Origin: an uncultured Candidatus Saccharibacteria bacterium
Lineage (GTDB): Bacteria; Patescibacteriota; Saccharimonadia; Saccharimonadales; Saccharimonadaceae
DNA: 27,255 nucleotides
NCBI GenBank assembly: GCA_946185175.1
Contig: CAMHIH010000002.1
Location: 1 to 27,255 of the forward strand
Direction: 5' to 3'
Numbering within the stretch: the first letter of the stretch is position 1; each line of letters starts with the position of its first letter. The position numbers and the translations under genes were made by a program. The notes below the pieces were generated by a model. It saw only the letters and a list, made by a program, of their open reading frames with translations. It ran no database searches and was not told the DNA's origin. Positions 7,784 to 14,644 of this stretch are shown here, piece by piece.

Positions 7784-8269
7784 ATGCCAACGAAAGGCCA
7801 GCCCAAGAAACAGCAAAAGCCAACAAAGAAGGAGCAGGCGACTATCGCAAAGCTCAATCTTCGCTTATACCGTGCAATCCTATTATGTATAGAGATTCTT
7901 ATATTGGGCTGGATAGCTTTAGTGAATAATGGCATTTTTGGCATATATTACGAGCTAGAAGCGCCATTTTTCATCATAATGGCCGTAGTTTTCTTTGTAA
8001 TTTTATTAGGCGTCACTTTCTTTGCCAAAGAGCGCAACATGCTTATTATGTGCACGATTTTCCTAATTGCGGCATTCATAGGCGCTGCCTTCGTGCCGAG
8101 CTATATCGTGTACGGCGAAACTCTCGACGGTGGGGAAGTAAAATATTATACGGATTTCAGAACTTTATATGCCCCGGAATGCGAACAAGCCCCCGATGGC
8201 GGTTGCGCTGACGACCCTAATGAGATAGTTGAGCATCGTAACGTCTATTGGCTAAAGGTGAATAAATAA
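7784..8269 (+). CDS. Small three-TM membrane protein, paralogue B of the rmuC operon
   Basis: A 161-residue unrecognised protein with a Lys/Gln-rich N-terminus (residues 1-20) and three hydrophobic segments (about 30-52, 60-78 and 88-108), the last ending in VPSY. The outside tail of about 50 residues is acidic, with two cysteines eight positions apart (CEQAPDGGC) and then EHRNVYWLKV. It resembles its neighbour at 7287 and the gene at 9354 in plan rather than in close identity. A GAGGAG ribosome-binding site precedes the start. The stop overlaps the rmuC start by one base (TAATG), so translation of the two is probably coupled. Confidence 0.75.
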   Translation: MPTKGQPKKQQKPTKKEQATIAKLNLRLYRAILLCIEILILGWIALVNNGIFGIYYELEAPFFIIMAVVFFVILLGVTFFAKERNMLIMCTIFLIAAFIGAAFVPSYIVYGETLDGGEVKYYTDFRTLYAPECEQAPDGGCADDPNEIVEHRNVYWLKVNK

Positions 8270-9357
8270 TGGAATATGTAATTCCGATTGCTGTAATCAT
8301 AGTCGCACTCGTATTAGTGCTGTTTTTGCAAAATCGTCAGCTCTCGCAACTAACGAATACTCTAAACCGCAAAATTGAAGAAGATAACCACCGTACGCAG
8401 GATAAAATCGATCAAATGAACGAGGCGGTCAATCGCAAGATTGATAACAATAATGCCCGCGTACAGGATTCAATTACGCGTCAATTATCCGAATCGCGCC
8501 ATCAGATGCAGGCCTCCAATAAAGTTATTTCTGAAATCTCCGAACGACTCGGCTCAATCACTGAGACTAATAAACATGTTGTCAGTGTTGCTGACGAACT
8601 CAAAACACTCCAGGCCGTTTTACAAAACCCAAAACAACGTGGCGTCTTTGGCGAATATTATCTTGATACCGTACTTGGCAATGTCTTGCCACCAGGATCG
8701 TACGAATCGCAATATAAATTCAAGGATGGCGAGATTGTCGACGCGGTAGTTTTTCTTGATAAAGGCAAAATTCTACCAATCGATTCAAAGTTCTCGCTCG
8801 AAAACTACAACCGCATGGTGGTAGCTAAAGATAAAACCGAGCGTGAAAAATACGCCAAAAAAGTGCGCGATGACTTAAAAGGGCGCATCGATGAAACGTC
8901 TAAATATATTCGCCCAGCCGAGCATACGATGGATTTTGCTTTTATGTTCGTGCCATCCGAAAGTCTATATTATGACTTGCTAATTAATAAAGTTGGCGTA
9001 ACCGGTGCAAGCGATCGTGACCTAATCGAATACGCGTTTCGAGACAAGAGAGTAATAATTACTAGTCCGACCAGCTTTATGGCTTATTTGCAGACAATCC
9101 TACAGGGTTTACGCAGTCTCGAAATCGAAAAAGACACTAAAGAAATTCAGGCGCGTATCGCGAAGCTCGGTACTCATATCTCGGCTTTTGACACTTATAT
9201 GCAAAAGCTTGGCAGTTCGCTCGGCACAACCGTTAATCACTATAACACGGCCTATAAATCGCTGTCTCAAATCGATAAAGATGTTGTGAAAATTACAACA
9301 GGCGAGAGTAGCATCGAAGTTAAGCAAATCGATAAGCCAAGTATGGAGGAAGTATGA
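8269..9357 (+). CDS. rmuC: RmuC-family DNA recombination protein
   Basis: A 362-residue RmuC homologue. An N-terminal membrane anchor (about residues 3-22, rich in Val/Ile/Leu) is followed by a long coiled coil (about 25-110). The RmuC nuclease-like domain then begins at QNPKQRGVFGEYYLDTVLG, with ILPIDSKFSLENY and the later DFAFMFVPSESLYYDLL. E. coli RmuC limits inversions at short inverted repeats, and the domain belongs to the PD-(D/E)xK nuclease fold. The family is usually cytoplasmic with such an anchor. Here it is embedded between small membrane proteins of one apparent family, overlapping both neighbours (TAATG before, ATGA after), which suggests membrane-linked work. Confidence 0.92.
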   Translation: MEYVIPIAVIIVALVLVLFLQNRQLSQLTNTLNRKIEEDNHRTQDKIDQMNEAVNRKIDNNNARVQDSITRQLSESRHQMQASNKVISEISERLGSITETNKHVVSVADELKTLQAVLQNPKQRGVFGEYYLDTVLGNVLPPGSYESQYKFKDGEIVDAVVFLDKGKILPIDSKFSLENYNRMVVAKDKTEREKYAKKVRDDLKGRIDETSKYIRPAEHTMDFAFMFVPSESLYYDLLINKVGVTGASDRDLIEYAFRDKRVIITSPTSFMAYLQTILQGLRSLEIEKDTKEIQARIAKLGTHISAFDTYMQKLGSSLGTTVNHYNTAYKSLSQIDKDVVKITTGESSIEVKQIDKPSMEEV

Positions 9358-9764
9358 GTGCACAAAAACGTAAAATGCGTAAAACTCGTCAACAACTCGA
9401 AAAGGATCGCAGGATAACTGCAGCTTTTAAAGGCCTGTGTTGGGTTGCGGCATTCTGCCTCATTGTGAGCTTGATCAAGATTGCTGCTGTCTTCGCCATC
9501 AAAGGTAATGATGTGACGTATGTGTCGGCCTATGCGTTACCGTATGTACGAATCATTATTGCGGCTCATGCTGCTTTGGCTTTGGTGGCAATTCTCTGCC
9601 GTCGCAAAATTACCATGATTATTAGCGTGCTTCTAACCATTGCTTTCTTTGTGATCGTGGCAAAAACGCCCATTTATGCCGAAACAACAGAATGCGTCGC
9701 CCTGCCGGACTTCCCATGCCAATATTCGCTCGTCTATCACGAGCACAATATCTATGACATTTAG
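9354..9764 (+). CDS. Small three-TM membrane protein, paralogue C of the rmuC operon
   Basis: A 136-residue unrecognised protein. The basic N-terminus (residues 1-24) precedes three hydrophobic segments (about 27-48, 62-80 and 86-103). The last runs into TPIYAE, then a tail with two cysteines eight apart (CVALPDFPC) and HEHNIYDI at the very end. The plan repeats that of 7287 and 7784. It overlaps rmuC by ATGA, with GGAGGA just upstream. Its stop codon overlaps the stop of convergent lepB by two bases, and no terminator is visible there. Confidence 0.75.
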   Translation: MSAQKRKMRKTRQQLEKDRRITAAFKGLCWVAAFCLIVSLIKIAAVFAIKGNDVTYVSAYALPYVRIIIAAHAALALVAILCRRKITMIISVLLTIAFFVIVAKTPIYAETTECVALPDFPCQYSLVYHEHNIYDI

Positions 9765-10408
9765 AATTTACGAACCGTATTAAAAGGGAAAATTCGAAGT
9801 GTCACTGGTCCAACGACGCGGCAGAATGGAATTGTGCCGAGACCGCTTCTTGAATCAAGCGAATTGCTACCTTCGCGATTGTCGCCGCTCACAAACAATT
9901 CACCGGCCGGCACGACTATATTGACTTTGCCAGAAGTAAAAGCCTTTGGTCCATCATCTTCAGACTTGCGCGTTTCGTCGTCAGGATGAAAACCCTCTGG
10001 ATGTTCGTCATTAAACACCGTTAGAACGCCATCCTCGACCATTACGCGCTCGCCAGGAAATGCAATTACGCGCTTAATAATGTATTGATCGGCGATATTT
10101 TTTTGCGCTTCGCAACTCATTGTGCCAATGCCTTCAGTCCCGCCATTTGCGAACACGATTACTTGGCCACGTTCTGGAATGTATTCTTGTTCGTTGAAAT
10201 GAGCCTTTGTGACGGCAAAGCGGTTTACGATGACGCGATCGCCGTTCTGGAAAGTGTTTTCCATGCTGCCGCCAACTACGTTATAACTTTGGAAGACGAA
10301 ACTATTTAAGACGAAAGTACCAAGTGCGACGGCGCCAACAAACAGCAGGAAGCTCAAAATGTCGTTCAATGCGGGATATTTTTGTGCAAAGCTCGGTTTT
10401 TTCTCCAT
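9761..10408 (-). CDS. lepB: Signal peptidase I
   Basis: A 215-residue type I signal peptidase, which removes signal peptides from exported proteins at the outer face of the membrane. One membrane segment (about residues 17-38) anchors it. The nucleophile is Ser48 in GGSMENT and the general base is Lys112 in IIKRVIAFPGE. Box D (GDNREGSNSLDSR, residues 175-187) and box E follow. A non-conserved acidic insertion (about 133-157) carries several Asp/Glu/His residues. The ATG lies 6 bases after an extended -10 (TGCTAAAAT) with no Shine-Dalgarno site. It diverges from the membrane protein gene at 10467. Confidence 0.96.
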   Translation of the reverse strand: MEKKPSFAQKYPALNDILSFLLFVGAVALGTFVLNSFVFQSYNVVGGSMENTFQNGDRVIVNRFAVTKAHFNEQEYIPERGQVIVFANGGTEGIGTMSCEAQKNIADQYIIKRVIAFPGERVMVEDGVLTVFNDEHPEGFHPDDETRKSEDDGPKAFTSGKVNIVVPAGELFVSGDNREGSNSLDSRSGLGTIPFCRVVGPVTLRIFPFNTVRKF

Positions 10409-10414
10409 GAATCT

Positions 10415-10423
10415 ATTTTAGCA
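10415..10423 (-). promoter_or_regulatory. Extended -10 (TGCTAAAAT) of lepB
   Basis: On the minus strand TGC TAAAAT ends 6 bases before the lepB ATG. No -35 match is present. The same nine-base box precedes pheS and sbcB. Confidence 0.65.
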
Positions 10424-10447
10424 TAAGTGGCGGAGCTTGGCGGTCTG

Positions 10448-10456
10448 TGATAAAAT
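10448..10456 (+). promoter_or_regulatory. Extended -10 (TGA TAAAAT) of the membrane protein/htrA operon
   Basis: TAAAAT ends 10 bases before the ATG at 10467. It lies inside the 5' extension that a TTG start at 10437 would add, which argues for ATG 10467. Confidence 0.55.
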
Positions 10457-10466
10457 AAAACAAGTT

Positions 10467-11261
10467 ATGGCAGATTATGTAATGCTGCGAAAAGGACGCA
10501 ATGTCCTCAGTGCAATTGTTCACGCAATTCTAAATGTTGCTTTAGCGGTAACTTCTACGGCCGTCACGGTAATTAGTGGTAGCTGGATTTTGGGCGTGCT
10601 GTTAGTATTGTTGTCCAAGTGGCGCGTCGTGGCGGTGCGGCCACGTTATTGGTGGTTAAATATCAAGGCTAATCTTGTCGACTATATCGTCGGCATTAGC
10701 ATGGTGCTATTAGTCTACATCGCAGGCACCTCCATGTTGAATGCTTGGCATATTGTTTTGACGATTATTTATGTGATTTGGCTGGTTATTATTAAGCCAC
10801 GCAGTTCGGAAAAGGCTAATGAACTTCAGTCCATCTTTGCTGTATTCTTTGGTACCTTCGCTACGGCTATTATGGCCGACAGTCTGAATGATCCATTAGT
10901 CTCGACTATCCTTTGTTTCGTTATTGGCTATGGCGCGAGCCGCCACATTCTAATGCAGGGCGAGGATCATGATTATACTTTATCTACTTTTATATTTGGT
11001 CTACTATTCGCTGAAATAGCCTGGGTGCTTTATCATTGGACAATTACTTATTCGCTCAATCTTGGCTCGATTAACTTTATTATTCCTCAGTTGCCAATTG
11101 CTGTTTCGCTCTTATTCTTTGTATTTATGCGAGGATACAAGTCTGCCGTGCGCCACGATGGCAAGATTCGTACCGACGATATTTTATTACCAATCATTTT
11201 TTCAGCTTTGCTTATGTTCGTGATGGTATTCTTTTTCTCGACGGCAAAGTTTTATATTTAA
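10467..11261 (+). CDS. Polytopic membrane protein of unknown function
   Basis: A 264-residue protein with about eight hydrophobic segments spread over its whole length and few charged loops, one of which carries VAVRPRYWW. I do not recognise a family. A TTG start 30 bases upstream would place the -10 box inside the gene, so I chose the ATG at 10467. It is followed after 32 bases by htrA with its own ribosome-binding site and no terminator between, so the two are probably one operon. A role near HtrA in envelope stress is possible only by context. Confidence 0.75.
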   Translation: MADYVMLRKGRNVLSAIVHAILNVALAVTSTAVTVISGSWILGVLLVLLSKWRVVAVRPRYWWLNIKANLVDYIVGISMVLLVYIAGTSMLNAWHIVLTIIYVIWLVIIKPRSSEKANELQSIFAVFFGTFATAIMADSLNDPLVSTILCFVIGYGASRHILMQGEDHDYTLSTFIFGLLFAEIAWVLYHWTITYSLNLGSINFIIPQLPIAVSLLFFVFMRGYKSAVRHDGKIRTDDILLPIIFSALLMFVMVFFFSTAKFYI

Positions 11262-11293
11262 AACGTTTTCAAAATAGGAGGTAAAAAAGAAAA

Positions 11294-12664
11294 ATGAATC
11301 AAGAAAACCAACCAGTGTCAGGCAATGAAAAACCTTTTCAGGATAACGCTTCGCCGGCACCGGAAGTGGCCCCAGTGGTAGCGCCGAGCGTGGAGCCTAC
11401 GCCCGTAGTAGAGTCGACGCCTGCACCGACGCCGACATCGGCGCCAGTCGTGGAACCGTCGCCACTAATTGGCGGTCAATATAATGTCAAAAATCAGCCA
11501 GAAAAACAACCAAAACCAGCCCGTAGCGGTTCGCCAAATGGTGGCGCAGTGGTTTTGGCGGTCTTCGCTTTAATTCTTGGTGGTCTTGGCCTAATTCTTG
11601 GTGCTATGGCCTATTTTGGTAATAATAACCAAGCTAACCAGCCAACTTCGACGGTTAGCGAGGATGGCTATTATACTGGCAATTCAGTTGAGTTTGAATC
11701 GACATCCATTGCTGCTATTGTTCAAAAAGTTACGCCGGCGGTCGTATCGATCATTTCCGAAAGCTATAGCTCTTCCAGCTATTACTATTATGGCGGTACC
11801 GTGCAATCGGCCGGTACTGGCATGATTGTCCGAGAAGATGGCTATATTATCACTAATAAACACGTCATCGAGGGCGCGCGCAATATTCAGGTCGTCACGG
11901 CCGATGGCGATACTTATGACAATGTTCAAATCGTCGGTCAGGACCCGCTCAATGATGTGGCTTATCTCAAGATTGAGGATGCCAGCGGCTTACCTACTAT
12001 CAACTTAGGCGATTCGAAGACCATCGCGGTAGGGCAACCAGTCTTAGCCATCGGTAACGCTTTGGGTGCCTATCAAAATACCGTCACGCAGGGCATCGTA
12101 AGTGGTACTGGCCGTAGTGTTGAGGCTGGCGATTCAGAGGGCAACAATGTTGAAACACTAATCGACATGATTCAAACTGATGCAGCAATTAACCCAGGAA
12201 ACTCTGGTGGCCCACTCGTTAATGCAAACGGCGATGTGATAGGTATTAATACTGCCGTGGCAGACGCTAACGGCATGGGCTTCTCGATTCCGATTTCAGC
12301 CGTTAAAGGCATGCTGAACAATATTATCGATAACGGCAAGGCTGAGCGTGCCTATTTTGGCGTAACTTACGTACCGATTACCTCGGAAGTTGCCAAGAAA
12401 TATGATCTACCTGTTAAACAGGGTGCATATATCTATAATTCGAGCTCTCGTGCAAGTGCTATCGTGGCGGGCGGTCCAGCCGATAAAGCCGGGCTCAAAG
12501 ACGGCGACATCGTCACTAAGGTTGGCAACACAGAAGTTGGTAAGGCTGGATCAATTAGTACCCTGATTGGCGAATATAAAGTTGGCGACACGGTAGAAGT
12601 GACCTATATCCGCGACAACAAGACATATACCACCAACGTCACGCTTGAAGCATACAAAGATTAA
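11294..12664 (+). CDS. htrA: Membrane-anchored HtrA/DegP-type serine protease with PDZ domain
   Basis: A 456-residue envelope quality-control protease. A Pro/Ala/Val-rich cytoplasmic segment (1-75) precedes one membrane anchor (84-108). The trypsin-like domain has the triad His190 (NKHVIEGA), Asp221 (NDVAYLKI) and Ser304 (GNSGGPLV). A C-terminal PDZ domain (about 355-455) contains GPADKAGLKDGDIVTKVG. A Tyr/Ser-rich stretch (SSSYYYYGG, near 160-168) lies just inside the protease domain. An AGGAGG site precedes the ATG by an unusually long 12 bases. The family degrades misfolded exported proteins; the Pro-rich N-terminus is typical of Gram-positive-type HtrA. A terminator follows. Confidence 0.95.
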   Translation: MNQENQPVSGNEKPFQDNASPAPEVAPVVAPSVEPTPVVESTPAPTPTSAPVVEPSPLIGGQYNVKNQPEKQPKPARSGSPNGGAVVLAVFALILGGLGLILGAMAYFGNNNQANQPTSTVSEDGYYTGNSVEFESTSIAAIVQKVTPAVVSIISESYSSSSYYYYGGTVQSAGTGMIVREDGYIITNKHVIEGARNIQVVTADGDTYDNVQIVGQDPLNDVAYLKIEDASGLPTINLGDSKTIAVGQPVLAIGNALGAYQNTVTQGIVSGTGRSVEAGDSEGNNVETLIDMIQTDAAINPGNSGGPLVNANGDVIGINTAVADANGMGFSIPISAVKGMLNNIIDNGKAERAYFGVTYVPITSEVAKKYDLPVKQGAYIYNSSSRASAIVAGGPADKAGLKDGDIVTKVGNTEVGKAGSISTLIGEYKVGDTVEVTYIRDNKTYTTNVTLEAYKD

Positions 12665-12670
12665 TAATTA

Positions 12671-12697
12671 AAATACCGCTCATCCGGCGGTATTTTT
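12671..12697 (+). terminator. Rho-independent terminator after htrA
   Basis: AAATACCGC (12671-12679) pairs with GCGGTATTT (12687-12695), followed by TT. The base of the stem matches the terminators after dnaK and the aquaporin gene. Confidence 0.85.
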
Positions 12698-12712
12698 GCA
12701 GGAAAGAAGAAT

Positions 12713-12733
12713 GGCCGCACGGTACGTGCGGCC
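12713..12733 (-). terminator. Strong GC hairpin, likely terminator of the 96-residue minus-strand gene
   Basis: GGCCGCACG pairs perfectly with CGTGCGGCC around a 3-base loop. On the minus strand it lies about 20 bases after the stop and is followed by ATTCTTCTTT, a modest U-rich tract. It could also stop residual readthrough from htrA. Confidence 0.6.
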
Positions 12734-12754
12734 AATTAGTGGTCTCGGAACATT

Positions 12755-13045
12755 TTAAATTGATCCGGTCGTAGTGCTGGCATCGCGCTCGTCTTCGAGT
12801 TCTCTAATCTTGGCATAGAGCTGCCGGTTACGATCATCTGCGGCGCGCAACGCGCGCGATTTACGCTGGTAGGCCAATGCCAATTCCAGCACCAACTGGC
12901 TTGGATATTTGGCATTATTACCATACTGTTTGGCAAGACGGATCACGCGGTTCAGCATTAGGTCGCCTTTTGTGGTCTGGATGCCAATCTCGAGTCGCCC
13001 AAAGTCGGGATGCGTAGCTACAATGTTCTTTACTGCTGTCTTCAT
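12755..13045 (-). CDS. Small basic/helical protein of unknown function
   Basis: A 96-residue protein from the ATG at 13045, which sits 6 bases after the best Shine-Dalgarno sequence in the window (GGAGGTGAT). A longer frame to 13087 is open but would place that site inside the gene. The sequence is mainly helical: a central region rich in Lys/Arg/Leu, then a likely coiled coil (about residues 55-90, ending KIRELEDERD) and a Thr-rich end. No membrane segment, cysteine or known motif is visible. It has its own promoter (13092-13120) and terminator and is isolated between htrA and rpsB on the opposite strand. Well translated by appearance; function unknown. Confidence 0.75.
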   Translation of the reverse strand: MKTAVKNIVATHPDFGRLEIGIQTTKGDLMLNRVIRLAKQYGNNAKYPSQLVLELALAYQRKSRALRAADDRNRQLYAKIRELEDERDASTTTGSI

Positions 13046-13051
13046 GTTTTT

Positions 13052-13060
13052 ATCACCTCC
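13052..13060 (-). promoter_or_regulatory. Full-length Shine-Dalgarno site GGAGGTGAT
   Basis: On the minus strand it is complementary to the canonical 16S 3' end over nine bases, 6 bases before ATG 13045. It fixes the start of the 96-residue gene. Confidence 0.85.
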
Positions 13061-13091
13061 ATTTGCATGAGAAGACCAGGCTAACATTCAT

Positions 13092-13120
13092 ATTATGTCA
13101 CGAAATGCAAAAAAGTGCAA
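13092..13120 (-). promoter_or_regulatory. Promoter of the 96-residue minus-strand gene
   Basis: Minus-strand TTGCAC (13115-13120) and CATAAT (13092-13097) with a 17-base spacer; the predicted leader is about 40 bases and includes the strong ribosome-binding site. Confidence 0.6.
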
Positions 13121-13157
13121 GAATCCCCATAAAGTACTAGCATTCCCTGAGAAAATA

Positions 13158-13166
13158 TGTTAAAAT
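13158..13166 (+). promoter_or_regulatory. Extended -10 (TGTTAAAAT) of rpsB-tsf
   Basis: TGT TAAAAT without a clear -35, leaving a leader of about 57 bases before rpsB, unlike the leaderless genes with the same box. Confidence 0.6.
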
Positions 13167-13193
13167 CATGAAGTAAATAAATTTAACGATACA

Positions 13194-13212
13194 GTCCTGC
13201 GTGGAGCGGGAC
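13194..13212 (+). promoter_or_regulatory. Hairpin in the rpsB leader, possible S2 autoregulatory element
   Basis: GTCCTGC (13194-13200) pairs with GCGGGAC (13206-13212) around GTGGA, with one G-T pair. It sits directly before the GAAGGAGAAGG ribosome-binding region. Many rpsB leaders bind S2 to repress themselves; whether this one does is inference. Confidence 0.4.
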
Positions 13213-13229
13213 GAAGGAGAAGGTAGAAG

Positions 13230-13931
13230 ATGCCTGTCAAAGCAGATATCAAGGAGCTTCTTGCTGCCGGTGCTCATTTTGGCCACAAGACTAGCCGTTG
13301 GCACCCAAAGATGGCTCCATACATCCACAGCAAGCGCCAAGGCGCTCACATTATTAACCTTGAAAAGACCGTCGAAGCTCTCGACGAAGCTCTTCCAGAG
13401 CTAACCAAGCTCGCCAGCAAGGGCGAGAAGGTTCTCTTCGTGGGTACCAAAAAACAAATGAAAGACATGGTCAAGGAAATCGCCGAGTCGGTCGATATGC
13501 CATATGTCACGGTTCGTTGGGTTGGCGGCATGCTTACCAACGTCGAAACCGTTAGCAAGCAAATTCGCAAACTTAAAGACCTCGAACGCCGCATGGCTTC
13601 TGGCGAGCTCGAAAAACGCTACAGCAAGCTCGAAGTTCAACGCTTCCAGGAAGAAATTGACGTCCTCAATGAACGCTACGGCGGCATTAAGGACATGAAC
13701 AAGCAACCTGTTGCCGTAATTGTTGCCGATACTATTCAAGACAAGAACGCCATCAAGGAAGCAAAAACCCTCAAGATTCCGGTATTCGCCATCTGTGACA
13801 CTAATAGCGATCCAACCGAAGTTGACTATCCAATCCCAGCCAACGACGACGCTATTAAGTCCGTTAAGACGATTCTCGAATACTTCGCTGCTGCCGTCAA
13901 AGAAGGCAAAGCTAAAGTTGCTAAACAATAA
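13230..13931 (+). CDS. rpsB: 30S ribosomal protein S2
   Basis: A 233-residue S2, close to the usual length. It begins IKELLAAGAHFGHKTSRWHP, then has KVLFVGTKKQMKD, VRWVGGMLTN and the late PVFAICDTNSDP plus VDYPIPANDDAIKS, all S2 hallmarks. S2 joins the 30S subunit late, between head and body. AGGAG-type sites precede the start. It is followed after 31 bases by tsf, the near-universal rpsB-tsf pair. Its C-terminus is short and ends in basic residues. Confidence 0.98.
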   Translation: MPVKADIKELLAAGAHFGHKTSRWHPKMAPYIHSKRQGAHIINLEKTVEALDEALPELTKLASKGEKVLFVGTKKQMKDMVKEIAESVDMPYVTVRWVGGMLTNVETVSKQIRKLKDLERRMASGELEKRYSKLEVQRFQEEIDVLNERYGGIKDMNKQPVAVIVADTIQDKNAIKEAKTLKIPVFAICDTNSDPTEVDYPIPANDDAIKSVKTILEYFAAAVKEGKAKVAKQ

Positions 13932-13962
13932 TTATCCATTTTAAAAACCAAAAGGAGTCAAA

Positions 13963-14598
13963 ATGGCTAAAGAAAAAACCACTAAAGAAGTAGCAGGTGA
14001 AGCAAAGGAAATCACCATTGAGCTCATCAAGAAACTAAAAGAACTTTCCGGCGTTGGTTTGACCGACGCAAAGAAGGCTCTTGTTGAAGCTAAAGGCGAT
14101 TTCGATAAGGCTCTCGCTGAAATGCGCAAAAAAGGTCTAACTAAGGCCGAAAAGCGCGGCGACCGCGAAACTCGCGAAGGCCTCGTTGAATCTTATGTTC
14201 ACGGTGGCCGTATCGGCGCAATCATCGAAGTCAACTGTGAGACTTCTTTCGTCGCTAAGACCGACGAGTTCCAGGATCTCGCCCACAAGCTTGCCATGCA
14301 GGTTGCTTCTATGAATCCACAATGGGTTACTGAGGATGAAATCCCAGAAGACAAAATGAAAGAAGCTCGCGAAGCTGCTGAAAAAACCATGACTGGCAAA
14401 GAGCCTGCCGATAAAAAAGAGCAAATCTTGGCCGCCAAGGTTAGTAAGACTTTCGCCGACCGCGTATTAATGAGCCAAACTTACATCTTTGACGAAACTA
14501 AGACCGTCGAGCAATTCATTAAGGACACAATCGCAAAGACTGGCGAAAACATTACTGTTAAACAATTCAAGCGCATTGAGCTTGGCGTTGTTGAGTAA
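13963..14598 (+). CDS. tsf: Elongation factor Ts
   Basis: A 211-residue EF-Ts, the GDP/GTP exchange factor for EF-Tu. It starts with a Lys/Glu-rich extension of about 14 residues, then a UBA-like domain (LKELSGVGLTDAKKALVEAK, residues 26-45). The core follows with GRIGAIIEVNCETSFVAKTD, where Ser replaces the Asp found in most EF-Ts at NCETDFVA. It is of the short class with one core repeat, compared with about 280 residues in E. coli. AAAGGAG lies 7 bases before the ATG. Co-transcribed with rpsB and closed by a perfect hairpin terminator. Confidence 0.97.
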   Translation: MAKEKTTKEVAGEAKEITIELIKKLKELSGVGLTDAKKALVEAKGDFDKALAEMRKKGLTKAEKRGDRETREGLVESYVHGGRIGAIIEVNCETSFVAKTDEFQDLAHKLAMQVASMNPQWVTEDEIPEDKMKEAREAAEKTMTGKEPADKKEQILAAKVSKTFADRVLMSQTYIFDETKTVEQFIKDTIAKTGENITVKQFKRIELGVVE

Positions 14599-14611
14599 TT
14601 AAATCAACTAC

Positions 14612-14643
14612 AAAAAATATCCTCCACGTGGAGGATATTTTTT
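14612..14643. terminator. Bidirectional terminator between tsf and the convergent gene
   Basis: A near-perfect palindrome: an A run and TATCCTCC pair with GGAGGATA and a T run around ACGT. It can end both the tsf operon and the minus-strand gene that stops at 14645. Confidence 0.9.
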
Positions 14644-14644
14644 A

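Noticed and set aside
10437..10466. TTG start extending the membrane protein by 10 residues
   Set aside because: The extension contains the TAAAAT -10 box; ATG 10467 fits the leaderless pattern.
11454..11900. Tyr/Ser-rich stretch in HtrA as a frameshift or repeat insertion
   Set aside because: The frame is continuous and the catalytic domain is complete on both sides; it reads as a variable surface loop.
13046..13087. Longer start for the 96-residue minus-strand protein
   Set aside because: It would bury the GGAGGTGAT ribosome-binding site inside the gene.
13401..13928. Minus-strand ORF covering rpsB
   Set aside because: Codon shadow of a certain ribosomal gene.
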